Origin: Miltoncostaea sp963823515 | Lineage (GTDB): Bacteria; Actinomycetota; Thermoleophilia; Miltoncostaeales; Miltoncostaeaceae | Assembly: GCA_963823515.1 (NCBI GenBank) | Contig: CAWGMB010000019.1 | Span: forward strand, 583,646 to 647,645 | Direction: 5' to 3' | Length of the DNA: 64,000 nt | Notes under the pieces: generated by a model | Databases searched by the model: none | Seen by the model: only the letters and a program-made list of their open reading frames with translations | Told to the model about the DNA's origin: nothing | Part shown: positions 27,492 through 35,765 of the stretch, piece after piece | Layout: each line of letters opens with the position of its first letter | How positions within the stretch are numbered: position 1 is the stretch's first letter | Program-made: the position numbers and the translations under genes

Positions 27492-29789
27492 ATGAGGGGT
27501 CTTTCGCGAACGGTCGCCAGGGGCGGGAGCTTTTGCGAGCTTCTGGCCGACGACGGTCTGACGTGGTTCTGCAACTGGGATATAAGCGGGGCCCCCGTCT
27601 CGCCTTGGAGGCCCGAGCTGACCACATCGGTCCCCGCCGGATCGCGCTCCACGGACCTCCGGTCCGGAGTCGGGTCGCTCGGCGTCCTCGGCGACGCCGC
27701 GCTGGCCGACCTCGTCGCGTCCGGGGACGAGCGCGCCTTCGAGGTGCTCTACGAACGCCACCGGGCGGAGATCTTCCGCTACTGCCGCGCCCTGGTGCGC
27801 CACCCGCAGGACGCGGAGGAGGCGTTCCAGCTGACGATGCTCGCGGCCTACCGGGCGCTGTCGTCCGGCGGCCGCTCCTTCCGGACGCTGCGGCCGTGGC
27901 TCTTCCGCGTCGCGCACAACGAGTGCATGGACCTCCTGCGCACGCGACCGCGCACGGAGGAGCTGACCGATCGCGACGACCCGGTCGCCGGTGCGGTGCA
28001 CGAGAGCGTCGAGGTGCGCGAGCGGATGCGCGAGCTGCGCGCCGACATCGCCGCGCTGCCGATGCGCCAGCGCTCGGCCCTGGTGCTCCACGAGATGAGC
28101 GGCCTCTCCCACGCGGCCGTCGGCGAGGCGCTCGGCACCACGGCCGCGGACGCACGCCACCTCCTGCACGAGGCCCGGGTGTCGCTTGCGGCCTTCGGGC
28201 TCGGCCGCGACCTCGACTGCCGGCAGGTGCGGGGCACGATCGCCGACGGCGACCGGCGGGCCTTGCGCGCGCGCACCCTGAAGGCCCATCTGCGCGGATG
28301 CGAGGGCTGCACGGCGTTCGCCGAGGCGCAGGAGGAGCGCCGCCGCCGCATCGGTGCCTTCTTCCCCGTGCTGCCGGCGATCGCCGCAGCCAGGATCCTC
28401 GAGAGCGTCCTCGGCGACCGCGTCGCGGCCCGGGCCACCGCGGGGGCCCTCGGCGCGGGCGGCGTCGCCGTGGCCTCCGGCGGACCGGGCGGGTCGGGCG
28501 GCTCCGGGGCGGGAGCAGGAGGGGCGGGCGCCGGGGCCGGCACGGCGGGCCTCGGCGCGATGGCGGTCGGAGGCCTCGTCGCGGCCGGCGCCGTCGCCGT
28601 CGGCGTGGTCGCCACCGTCGCCGTCACGGTGAGCGGTGTGGGCCCGTTCGCGTCCGGGTCGTCGCCTCAGGGCGACGCTGCGGACCAGGCTGACGCGTCG
28701 TCCCCGTCCCCACCCCCGACGTCGCCGTCCGCCCCGGCCGGCGCGAGCGCGTCGCCCGCCGCCGGCGCCCAGCCGGGCGCGGGTGCCAAGCCGGAGCCGA
28801 TCCCGTCCCTCGACGCGGTGTACGCGCCCGCCTCGGTCGCGGGCACCCCGACCGCCACCACCGATCCGGCCTCAGGCCCGGCTCCCGCGCCCGGCGGCCC
28901 GGGCCCCGCGCCGCCCAAGCGCTCCCCCGCCGATCCGGCCCCGGCCCCGGCCGACCCCGCCCCGGTTCCCGCCGATCCCCCGCCGCCGGCGACCATCCCG
29001 CCCCCCGCCGCACCGGCGTCGGCCGGATCGGCGACCGGCGACCCGGCGCCCGTGACGCCCGCGCCCCCCGTCGTGCCGCCCGCCGACCAGGAGCCCGCCG
29101 AGCAGCCGGTCGTGATCCCTCCGGTGGACCCGCCCCCCGTCGTCGATCCACCCCCGCCCGCCGGCCCGCCCCCGCCCGTCGATCCACCCCCGCCCGCCGA
29201 TCCGCCCCCCGTCGTCGATCCACCCCCGCCCGTCGATCCGCCCCCCGTCGTCGATCCACCCCCGGACGCCGACCCGCCCGTCGACCCGCCCCCGGTCGTC
29301 AACCCGCCCCCCGTCGTCGAGCCGCCGCCCGCCGGCGACGGGACCTGTCCCGACGGCTATATCCCGGTGGTCATCGGCACCGGCAGCGCCGGGAACCCGG
29401 AAGTGCGCTTCTGCCGTCGCATCACGCCGAACCTCCCGGACGTCGTGATCGACCGCAGCCCGGCCGCCGGGCCCACCGACACGCAGGCCCAGCCCGCTGC
29501 CGGCCGGCAGGGCACCGGGGCCTCCCAGGCCGGCGCTCAGGCGAGCGCCCCGGGTGTCGGCCCCGCCCCGGAGCCGATCGCGACGACCACGTCGCTCTCG
29601 GCGGTCATCGAGCCCGCGCCGCCGCCGCACGCTCCAAAGCCCGAACCGTCGCCCGCTCCGGCGCCGCCCGACCCGGTGCCGGTGCCCGACCCGGTGCCGG
29701 TGCCTGACGCCGAGCCGGTCACCGAGGCCCCCGCACCCGCCCCGGTCCCAGCGGTCGCCGAGATCACCCCGGAGGCCGTTCCCGGCTGA
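27492..29789 (+). CDS. ECF sigma factor fused to zinc-finger, membrane segment and long proline-rich extracytoplasmic region
   Basis: Sigma region 2 (RAFEVLYERHRAEIFRYCRA, then PQDAEEAFQLTMLAAYRAL) and region 4 (ALPMRQRSALVLHEMSGL) are clear. They are followed by HLRGCEGC near residue 266, the HxxxCxxC motif of ZAS anti-sigma domains; a Gly/Ala-rich stretch; one hydrophobic segment (about 358-385); and some 370 residues rich in Pro, Asp and Val with PPVVDPPPP repeats. A short Cys-flanked block (CPDGYIPVVIG near 618 to FCRRI) sits inside it. ECF52/53-type actinobacterial sigma factors have comparable membrane-bound extensions, so this is probably tethered and released or switched by an envelope signal. 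The ATG at 27492 has no Shine-Dalgarno, while GGAGG at 27607-27611 sits 6 bases before an in-frame CTG at 27618 close to where homology begins; that is a strong alternative start. Confidence 0.8.
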   Translation: MRGLSRTVARGGSFCELLADDGLTWFCNWDISGAPVSPWRPELTTSVPAGSRSTDLRSGVGSLGVLGDAALADLVASGDERAFEVLYERHRAEIFRYCRALVRHPQDAEEAFQLTMLAAYRALSSGGRSFRTLRPWLFRVAHNECMDLLRTRPRTEELTDRDDPVAGAVHESVEVRERMRELRADIAALPMRQRSALVLHEMSGLSHAAVGEALGTTAADARHLLHEARVSLAAFGLGRDLDCRQVRGTIADGDRRALRARTLKAHLRGCEGCTAFAEAQEERRRRIGAFFPVLPAIAAARILESVLGDRVAARATAGALGAGGVAVASGGPGGSGGSGAGAGGAGAGAGTAGLGAMAVGGLVAAGAVAVGVVATVAVTVSGVGPFASGSSPQGDAADQADASSPSPPPTSPSAPAGASASPAAGAQPGAGAKPEPIPSLDAVYAPASVAGTPTATTDPASGPAPAPGGPGPAPPKRSPADPAPAPADPAPVPADPPPPATIPPPAAPASAGSATGDPAPVTPAPPVVPPADQEPAEQPVVIPPVDPPPVVDPPPPAGPPPPVDPPPPADPPPVVDPPPPVDPPPVVDPPPDADPPVDPPPVVNPPPVVEPPPAGDGTCPDGYIPVVIGTGSAGNPEVRFCRRITPNLPDVVIDRSPAAGPTDTQAQPAAGRQGTGASQAGAQASAPGVGPAPEPIATTTSLSAVIEPAPPPHAPKPEPSPAPAPPDPVPVPDPVPVPDAEPVTEAPAPAPVPAVAEITPEAVPG
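27581..27611 (+). promoter_or_regulatory. Possible promoter and Shine-Dalgarno inside the annotated 5' end of the sigma gene
   Basis: TATAAG at 27581-27586 resembles a -10 box, and GGAGG at 27607-27611 is followed after 6 bases by an in-frame CTG (27618). Together they argue that the sigma protein starts near 27618 rather than 27492. Confidence 0.35.
29116..29330 (+). repeat. Imperfect tandem repeat coding for Pro/Val/Asp-rich sequence
   Basis: Repeated units of the kind GATCCACCCCCGCCCG and GATCCGCCCCCCGTCGTC encode DPPPP and DPPPVV blocks in the sigma-factor extension. Such arrays usually vary in copy number and form an extended wall-spanning stalk. Confidence 0.7.
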
Positions 29790-29807
29790 TCCGCCCCGTG
29801 GGGAGCG

Positions 29808-31091
29808 TCAGATCTCGACCTGGTCGATCACCTGGTGGCGGCCCTGGCCGGTGCCGATCAGCGTGATCGGCACATCCACCGCCGTGGCGATGGCGTCGAC
29901 GTACTCGCGGGCGACGCGGGGCAGGTCCTCCAGGGTGCGGGCCTCCGAGAGGTCCTCGTCCCATCCGGGCATCTCCTCGAACTCGGGGGTGCAGCCGTGG
30001 AAGACCGTCTGGTGGTACGGGAAGTCGGTCAGGCGGTTGCCCTCGCGGTCGCGGTAGGCGACACAGAGCTTCACCCGATCGAAGCCGGAGAGGACGTCGA
30101 GCTTGGTCAGGGCCAGCTGGGTCATGCCCGACAGGCGGGCGGCGTAGCGCAGCGCCACCAGGTCGAGCCATCCGCAGCGGCGCTGGCGCCCGGTGGTGGT
30201 CCCGAACTCGTTGCCGCGCTCGAGCATCCGCTGCCCGTCGGCGTCGCCGAGCTCACTCGGGAACGGGCCCTCGCCCACCCGGGTGACGTACGCCTTGGTC
30301 ACGCCGAGGACCCGGTCGATGCGGGTCGGGCCGATGCCGGTACCGGTGCAGGCCGCGCCCGCCACCGGGTTCGACGACGTCACGAACGGATACGTCCCGT
30401 GGTCGATGTCGAGCATCGTCCCCTGGGCGCCTTCGAACAGCACCGTCTTCCCGTCGCGCAGCGCGGCGTCGATGATCAGCGCCGTGTCCGCGATGAACGG
30501 CCGCAGGCGCTCGGCGTGCTCGAGCAGGTCGGTGGCCACGGCCTCGGGCTCGAGGCGCGGCAGCTCGTAGAGCTTCTCCAGGATCTCGTTCTTCGCCTCG
30601 AGGGCGATCTCGAGCTTGCGCACCAGGATCTTCGGGTCGAGGAGGTCCTGGACGCGGATGCCGACCCGGGCGGCCTTGTCCTGGTAGCAGGGGCCTATCC
30701 CGCGACGGGTCGTGCCGATCGAGAACTTGCCCAGGCGCATCTCGGCCGCACCGTCGAGCATCACGTGATACGGCATGATCAGGTGCGCGTTGCCGCTGAT
30801 GCGCAGGGTGTCGAGCGAGATGCCGCGCTCCTCGAGCCCGCTGATCTCATGGCAGAGGTGCCCGGGGTCCACCACCGTGCCGTTGCCGATGACGCAGAGC
30901 GTGCCCGGGTAGAGGATCCCCGACGGCACGAGGTTCAGCTTGTAGACCTCGTCGCCGGCCACGATCGTGTGGCCCGCGTTGTTGCCGCCCTGGTAGCGCG
31001 CGACCACGTCGCTGCGCTCGGCCAGCAGGTCGACGACCTTGCCCTTGCCCTCATCGCCCCACTGGGCGCCGATCACTACTGTCGCCGGCAC
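29808..31091 (-). CDS. purA: Adenylosuccinate synthetase
   Basis: A 427-residue GTP-dependent ligase for IMP to adenylosuccinate. Motifs: VVIGAQWGDEGKGKVVDLLA, GGNNAGHTIV, IGTTRRGIGPCYQDKAAR, LFEGAQGTMLDIDHGTYPFV and TTTGRQRRCGWLDLVALRYA. The GTG at 31091 overlaps the dnaB stop by one base (TAGTG), so purA is the last gene of the rpsF-ssb-rplI-dnaB transcript and is separate from the main purine operon. Confidence 0.97.
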   Translation of the reverse strand: MPATVVIGAQWGDEGKGKVVDLLAERSDVVARYQGGNNAGHTIVAGDEVYKLNLVPSGILYPGTLCVIGNGTVVDPGHLCHEISGLEERGISLDTLRISGNAHLIMPYHVMLDGAAEMRLGKFSIGTTRRGIGPCYQDKAARVGIRVQDLLDPKILVRKLEIALEAKNEILEKLYELPRLEPEAVATDLLEHAERLRPFIADTALIIDAALRDGKTVLFEGAQGTMLDIDHGTYPFVTSSNPVAGAACTGTGIGPTRIDRVLGVTKAYVTRVGEGPFPSELGDADGQRMLERGNEFGTTTGRQRRCGWLDLVALRYAARLSGMTQLALTKLDVLSGFDRVKLCVAYRDREGNRLTDFPYHQTVFHGCTPEFEEMPGWDEDLSEARTLEDLPRVAREYVDAIATAVDVPITLIGTGQGRHQVIDQVEI

Positions 31092-32428
31092 TACGAGCCC
31101 TCTCTGGCGAGGTTGTCGAACTTGGCGTACGAACCGCGGAACGTGAGCTTCACCCGGTCGGTGGGCCCGTGGCGGTTCTTGGCGACGAGCACCTCGGCAA
31201 CGCCCTTCTCCTCGGAGTTGTCCGGGTTGTAGTAGTCGTCGCGGTAGATCATCAGGACGAGGTCGGCGTCCTGCTCGATCGCTCCCGACTCGCGAAGGTC
31301 CGACAGCATCGGGCGCTTGTCGTTGCGGGCGTCGGGGGAGCGGTTGAGCTGCGAGACGCAGATGATCGGGACCTCCAGGTCGCGCGCGAGCATCTTCAGG
31401 TTCCGCGAGATGCTCGAGATCTCCTGGACCCGGTTCTCGTCCTTGCGGCCGCGGTTGCCCTCCATCAGCTGGATGTAGTCCACCACCAGCAGGTCGAGGC
31501 CGTCGCGGCTCTTCAGGCGCCGGGTCTTCGTGCGCATCTCGCCGACGGTCACGCCCTCGGAGTCGTCGATGTAGAGGCGGGCGGCCGAGAGGCGGTCGGC
31601 GGCGCGGCCGATGCGCGACCAGTCCTCGGGCGCCAGCCGCCCGGCGCGGATGCGGCCGGCGTCGACCACCGCGGTCGACGACAGCAGGCGCTGGATCAGC
31701 TCGTCGCCGCTCATCTCGAGGCTGAACACGGCGACCGACAGGTTCTGCACCAGGGCGGCGTGCTCGGCGATGCCGAGGGCGAGCGCCGTCTTGCCCATCG
31801 ACGGACGGGCGGCGACGACGATCATGTTGCCGGCCTGCAGCCCGCCGACGACCCGGTCGAGGTCGATGAAGCCCGTGCCGACCCCGACGACCCCGCCGCC
31901 GCTCTCCTCGGCCGCGGTGAGGCGCTCGATGCCCTTGATGACCAGCTCGTGGGCACGGGTGAAGTCGCCCCGCACGCCCTTCTGGGAGAGGCCGTAGACG
32001 AGCGTCTCGGCGTCCTGCAGCATCACCGTGGTCTCGCCCTCGCGCTGGACGACCATCTTCTCGATCTGCTGGCCCACCTGGAGCAGCCGGCGCTGGGTGG
32101 CGGCATCGCGGACCATCTCGGCGTAGGTCTTGTAGCTCGCGGCGATGAAGGGGCTCTCCATCAGGTCGAGCACCGATCCGCGTCCGCCGGCCGCGTCGAG
32201 GTCGCCGTTCTTGGTCAGCTGCTCGAGGACGGTGATCGGCTCCACCGGCTCGCCCACCGAGAACAGGTCGACGATCGCCCGGTAGACCGCTCGGTGCCCC
32301 TCGCGGTAGAAGTCGTCCTCGTCAACCATGCCCTGGGCCTCGGCGACGAAGGCGCCGGCCTCCATCAGGCTGGCCAGCAGCATCGCCTCGGCCTCGGCGT
32401 TCTGGGGTGGTGCGACGCCCTCGGGCAC
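31091..32428 (-). CDS. dnaB: Replicative DNA helicase
   Basis: A 445-residue hexameric helicase. The N-terminal domain contains PPQNAEAEAMLLASLM and DFYREGHRAVYRAI. The RecA-like domain has Walker A AARPSMGKTALALG, SLEMSGDELIQRLLSS, Walker B LLVVDYIQLMEG and VSQLNRSPDARNDKRP, followed by LRESGAIEQDADLVLMIYRD. No intein interrupts it, unlike many actinobacterial dnaB genes. It starts with GTG at 32428, 35 bases after rplI. Confidence 0.97.
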   Translation of the reverse strand: MPEGVAPPQNAEAEAMLLASLMEAGAFVAEAQGMVDEDDFYREGHRAVYRAIVDLFSVGEPVEPITVLEQLTKNGDLDAAGGRGSVLDLMESPFIAASYKTYAEMVRDAATQRRLLQVGQQIEKMVVQREGETTVMLQDAETLVYGLSQKGVRGDFTRAHELVIKGIERLTAAEESGGGVVGVGTGFIDLDRVVGGLQAGNMIVVAARPSMGKTALALGIAEHAALVQNLSVAVFSLEMSGDELIQRLLSSTAVVDAGRIRAGRLAPEDWSRIGRAADRLSAARLYIDDSEGVTVGEMRTKTRRLKSRDGLDLLVVDYIQLMEGNRGRKDENRVQEISSISRNLKMLARDLEVPIICVSQLNRSPDARNDKRPMLSDLRESGAIEQDADLVLMIYRDDYYNPDNSEEKGVAEVLVAKNRHGPTDRVKLTFRGSYAKFDNLAREGS

Positions 32429-32463
32429 GGTCGGGTTCCTCGGCCCCGTGGGGCGGGTTGAGC

Positions 32464-32916
32464 TCAGTCGATCAGGGGACTGACGATGGTCTTGACCTCC
32501 GTCGTCAGTCCGGGGGCGAGCTCGATCGGCACGGAGTACGTGCCGAGGGCGCGGATTGCGGGCTCGACCGTGATGTGACGGCGATCGACGCGGATCCCCC
32601 GGGCCTCCTCGATGGCCGTGGCCACGTCGGCCGCGGTGATCGAGCCGAACAGGCGGCCGTCGTCCCCGGCCTTGGCCTTGAGCGTCAGGATCGTGCGGCT
32701 GAGCAGGTCGGCGAGCTCCTTCGAGTGCTCCTCGGCCCTCACCTCGGCCACGCGGCGCTGCTCCTCACGGCGCTGCACCTCCGCGATCTTCGCGGGGGTC
32801 GCCACCTCGGCCATGCCCCGCGGCAGGAGGAAGTTGCGCATGTAGCCCCGGGCCACGCTCACGACGGCTCCGGCCTCGCCGAGCCCGTCGACCTCAGTCA
32901 GAAGGATCGCCTGCAT
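32464..32916 (-). CDS. rplI: Ribosomal protein bL9
   Basis: 150 residues with the N-terminal RNA-binding domain (QAILLTEVDGLGEAGAVVSV, RGYMRNFLLPRGMAEVATP), the long central helix and the C-terminal domain (DGRLFGSITAADVATAI, RRHITVEPAIRALGTY). It lies only 18 bases after ssb; rpsR, usually between them, is missing. Confidence 0.96.
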   Translation of the reverse strand: MQAILLTEVDGLGEAGAVVSVARGYMRNFLLPRGMAEVATPAKIAEVQRREEQRRVAEVRAEEHSKELADLLSRTILTLKAKAGDDGRLFGSITAADVATAIEEARGIRVDRRHITVEPAIRALGTYSVPIELAPGLTTEVKTIVSPLID

Positions 32917-32934
32917 GTCTTCGCCTCGCCTGCC

Positions 32935-33417
32935 TTAGAAGGGGATGTCGTCGTCGTCGGCCGGGGGCTTCGCCGGCTGCATGTCGCTGCGGTCCACGGG
33001 GAGGTCGCCGCCGCCCGCGGGCGCGCGGCTGCCGCTCCACCCACCGCCCTGCTGGGCCGCCCCGCCCTCGCCGCCACCCTCGCCCCGGCTGTCCAGGAAG
33101 AAGACGTCGTTGGCGATCACCTCGACGCTCTGGCGCTTGGTGCCGTCCTGGGCCTGCCACTCGCGCCAGGACAGGCGCCCGTCGACGCCGATGCGCCGTC
33201 CCTTGGCCAGGTAGGTGGAGGCGGTCTCGGCCTGACGGCCGAAGACCGTCACGTCGAAGTAGTTGGAGCGGTCGCCCCAGTTGCCGGTCTCGTCGCGCGA
33301 GCGCGAGGACACCGCCAGCCGCATCGAGCAGATCGGATCCCCGCCACCGGAGTGGCGCAGCTCGGGATCGCGCGTGAGGCGCCCCACCAGGGTGACGCGG
33401 TTCAGGTCAGCGGGCAT
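32935..33417 (-). CDS. ssb: Single-stranded DNA-binding protein
   Basis: A 160-residue OB-fold protein: LNRVTLVGRLTRDPELRH, SNYFDVTVFGRQAET, AKGRRIGVDGRLSWREW and the linker rich in Gly and Gln. The C-terminus DDDDIPF is the partner-binding tail. ATG at 33417 lies 6 bases after rpsF. Confidence 0.96.
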   Translation of the reverse strand: MPADLNRVTLVGRLTRDPELRHSGGGDPICSMRLAVSSRSRDETGNWGDRSNYFDVTVFGRQAETASTYLAKGRRIGVDGRLSWREWQAQDGTKRQSVEVIANDVFFLDSRGEGGGEGGAAQQGGGWSGSRAPAGGGDLPVDRSDMQPAKPPADDDDIPF

Positions 33418-33423
33418 CGGCTA

Positions 33424-33843
33424 CTAGCGGGGGGGACGTCGTCCGCCGCCGCCGCGACCGCCGCCGGGGCGGCCGCCGCGCTGGGGACGCTCACCCTCGG
33501 GGTGCACGTCGACCGGCGCCGGGGCGCCGGTGGCGCGGGCCCGCTCGGCCTCGACGCTGTTGAGGCGGATGAAGAGCGACCTGAGCACGACGCCCTTGCT
33601 GATCGAGAGGACGCGGTCGATCTCGGGGAGCGACGCCTCCTTGCCGGTGCAGGTGATCACCACGTAGCGCCCGTCGGGGCGCTTCTCCATGGGGTAGGTG
33701 ATCTTCTTGCGGCCCCAGTCGTTCACGTGGTCAACCGTGCCGCCGCCGGCGGTGATGAGCTGCTGGACCCTCTCGAGGATCTCCTGCTGCTGTTCCTCAT
33801 CCGCATCGGGGTTGAGGATGATCATGATCTCGTAGGGGGCGAT
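33424..33843 (-). CDS. rpsF: Ribosomal protein bS6
   Basis: The S6 fold is clear: IMIILNPDADEEQQQEILER, HVNDWGRKKITYPMEKRPDGRYVVI and RVLSISKGVVLRSLFIRL, with a Gly/Arg-rich tail. The first ATG is at 33825, but S6 proteins begin with a conserved (R)xYEx block, and here PYEI is encoded just upstream in frame. A GGAGGT Shine-Dalgarno at 33849-33854 sits 5 bases before an in-frame ATC at 33841-33843 (reading IAPYEIMIIL). I therefore start at that ATC; a base error of ATG to ATC is the alternative. The ATG at 33825 has no Shine-Dalgarno. Confidence 0.85.
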   Translation of the reverse strand: MAPYEIMIILNPDADEEQQQEILERVQQLITAGGGTVDHVNDWGRKKITYPMEKRPDGRYVVITCTGKEASLPEIDRVLSISKGVVLRSLFIRLNSVEAERARATGAPAPVDVHPEGERPQRGGRPGGGRGGGGRRPPR

Positions 33844-33848
33844 CCCGG

Positions 33849-33854
33849 ACCTCC
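33849..33854 (-). promoter_or_regulatory. Shine-Dalgarno that fixes the rpsF start upstream of its first ATG
   Basis: GGAGGT spaced 5 bases from ATC (33841-33843) and 23 bases from the first ATG (33825), too far to serve the latter. Confidence 0.6.
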
Positions 33855-33908
33855 GGAGGTTTGCGACACGCAGGCATTCCAGGGCGACCGGGCCCCGGCA
33901 GGCGCGGG

Positions 33909-33914
33909 AGTATA
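33909..33914 (-). promoter_or_regulatory. -10 box for the rpsF-ssb-rplI-dnaB-purA operon
   Basis: TATACT in the divergent gap gives a leader of about 60 bases before the rpsF start. No good -35 hexamer is visible. Confidence 0.5.
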
Positions 33915-33970
33915 GCAGCGGCCGATGCGCGGATTAGGATGCACCGAGGACCCCAGGCGAGGTGGTGGCG

Positions 33971-34249
33971 ATGCGTAGATTGACCATGTGGGCGGCGTCG
34001 GCGGCGGGCGCTGCGGGAGCGGGCGCGGGCATCGCGATCGCCCGTCATCGTCGGCGCGCGGCCGGTCCGGCCGCGCGCCCCGTCACGCCTCCCGCCCCGT
34101 CGGCAGCGGCGCCCCCTCCGGAGGCGCCCGTCGCGCCCCCCGATGATTCCCAGGCCGCCCTCGACGCCGCCCGCCAGCGGCTGCGCGACCGCGCCGACGA
34201 GCTGCGCCGCGACATCGGGTCGTCGGGGGGGGCGGCGGGAGACGGATGA
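33971..34249 (+). CDS. Small anchored protein with proline-rich linker and short helix
   Basis: 92 residues: an N-terminal hydrophobic segment (MWAASAAGAAGAGAGIAIA), a basic stop-transfer (RHRRRA), a Pro/Ala linker and a C-terminal amphipathic helix (ALDAARQRLRDRADELRRDI). Family unknown. ATG at 33971 is preferred over two GTGs just upstream because GAGGTGG precedes it; TAGGAT at 33935-33940 may be the -10. The stop overlaps the next gene (ATGA). Confidence 0.55.
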   Translation: MRRLTMWAASAAGAAGAGAGIAIARHRRRAAGPAARPVTPPAPSAAAPPPEAPVAPPDDSQAALDAARQRLRDRADELRRDIGSSGGAAGDG

Positions 34250-35082
34250 GGGCCGGCGCCGCTCTGGCGGCCGCGGCGGCGCTGTCGGCGGGAGCGGCGG
34301 CCCCGCCGGACCCGGCGCAGGCGGCCCCCGCGGTCCGCTTCCTGGCGAAGGGCGACTGGGGCTACGGCTCGGCGGCGCAGGCGGCGGTCACGCGGCGCAT
34401 GTGCGCCGAGGCGCGCCGGTCGCGGCCGGCCTTCGTCCTCACGACGGGGGACAACTTCTACCGCCCCGACGGCACCGCCACGGCGGGGAACTTCCTGAGG
34501 CCGGAGATCTGCCTGCGCGCGCTCGGCATCCCGTGGCGCGCCACGTGGGGCAACCACGACCTCGGGGGCACGTCCACCGCCGACGTGCTCGGCGCCCGGC
34601 GGCGCTACTACGCCGTCGCCCGGGGTCCGCTGCGCGTGATCGTCCTCGACGCGAACGACCCCGCCGACCCGGCCCAGCTCCGGTTCCTGAGGCGCCAGCT
34701 GCGCAGGGCCACCGAGCCGGCGCGGATCGTGGCCCTGCACCAGCCCGTCTACACCTCGGGCATCCACGGCCCCTCGGCGACGGCCCAGCGCCTGTGGGCG
34801 CCGCTCTTCCGGCGCGGCCGGGTGGCGCTGGTCCTGCAGGGGCACAACCACATGTACGAGCGCCTGGGCGTCGGCGGCGTGACGTACGTCACCACCGGCG
34901 GAGGCGGGGCGCCGCTGTACCCGTGCGTGCGCCCGGCGCGCGGCCTCCGCGCCTGCGTGCTCGCGCACCACTTCCTCGCGGTCAACGTCAGCGCGTCGCG
35001 GATCTCCGTCCGCGCCGTCTCGCCGCGCGGTCGGACGCTCGACCGGGTCCGCATCCCCGTCCCCGCCGGGAAGGGCTCGTAG
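34246..35082 (+). CDS. Secreted calcineurin-like metallophosphoesterase
   Basis: 278 residues with a signal peptide (AGAALAAAAALSAGAAA) and the five metal-binding motifs of purple-acid-phosphatase-like enzymes: LAKGDWGYGS, VLTTGDNFYRPDG, ATWGNHDLGG, VALHQPVYTSG and LVLQGHNHMYERL. A Cys pair in YPCVRPARGLRACVLA may form a disulfide. It is small and lacks the extra N-terminal domain of plant PAPs, so the substrate (phosphomonoester or diester) is unknown. It is coupled to the preceding small protein by a 4-base overlap. Confidence 0.85.
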   Translation: MRAGAALAAAAALSAGAAAPPDPAQAAPAVRFLAKGDWGYGSAAQAAVTRRMCAEARRSRPAFVLTTGDNFYRPDGTATAGNFLRPEICLRALGIPWRATWGNHDLGGTSTADVLGARRRYYAVARGPLRVIVLDANDPADPAQLRFLRRQLRRATEPARIVALHQPVYTSGIHGPSATAQRLWAPLFRRGRVALVLQGHNHMYERLGVGGVTYVTTGGGGAPLYPCVRPARGLRACVLAHHFLAVNVSASRISVRAVSPRGRTLDRVRIPVPAGKGS

Positions 35083-35086
35083 GCGG

Positions 35087-35746
35087 CTAACGCCCCCGGC
35101 CGGCGACGGCGGCGGCCCAGGCGGTGGCCACCCGGACGGTCAGCTGGCTCATCGCCGCCACGACCTCGCGGCGCTGCTCATCGGGGAGGGGCGTTGGCGC
35201 CGCGCCGAGAGCGCGGTCGATGGCCCGCTCCAGGGCGAGGCTGCCGCCGAGGGTGACCTCGGCCGACGATCCGGCGAGGCCGTGGCCGCGCCCGTAGGTC
35301 TCGGCCCGCTCCAGCGCGTCGGCGAGGCTCCCGGTCTCGAAGGCGTCGGCGAGCGCGTCCACCCACGCGCGCACCACGCCGCGGCGCTCGGCGGGGGGCA
35401 GGCGGCGGTACGCGGCCTCGGCCGGGCCCTCGACGAGCGTCTCGACCGCGTCCGAGACCAGGTCGGCGCGAGAGCGCAGCACCTCGGCCAGATCCGACGC
35501 GGCGGCGATCTGGATGGACCCGGGGCGCGTCGGCCGGGAGGTGCGCGCGGGCTGGCGCGCGAGCCACTGGCGCAGCGCCTCGGGGTCGAAGCGGCGGTGC
35601 CCGCCGGCGGTCCGGACGTGGGGTACGCGTCCCTCGCTGGCCCACAGCCGCAGGGTGCTCGGGCTCACGCCGAGTGCACGGGCCGCCGCGGAGACCGAGA
35701 GCCATGGTCCCTCTGGGCGGCGTGCCCGCCCGCTGATCCTCGTCAC
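35087..35746 (-). CDS. MerR-like DNA-binding regulator, paralogue 1
   Basis: 219 residues. The N-terminal winged helix-turn-helix reads LSVSAAARALGVSPSTLRLW, then GRVPHVRTAGGHRRFDPEAL, the BldC/excisionase-type MerR motif. The remaining 130 residues are all-helical with W/L/G spacing (RGVVRAWVDALADAF, AETYGRGHGLAG), perhaps an RsbR-N-like sensor domain. The GTG at 35746 is chosen because the longer frame runs into the next gene. It is a tandem paralogue of the gene immediately upstream (about 20 bases apart), which shares both domains. Confidence 0.75.
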   Translation of the reverse strand: MTRISGRARRPEGPWLSVSAAARALGVSPSTLRLWASEGRVPHVRTAGGHRRFDPEALRQWLARQPARTSRPTRPGSIQIAAASDLAEVLRSRADLVSDAVETLVEGPAEAAYRRLPPAERRGVVRAWVDALADAFETGSLADALERAETYGRGHGLAGSSAEVTLGGSLALERAIDRALGAAPTPLPDEQRREVVAAMSQLTVRVATAWAAAVAGRGR

Positions 35747-35765
35747 GGTCGCGGGGTGCCCCGGC

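Noticed and set aside
29116..29330. CRISPR-like or minisatellite array
   Set aside because: The repeats are in frame, degenerate and contiguous without unique spacers. They are coding proline-rich repeats.
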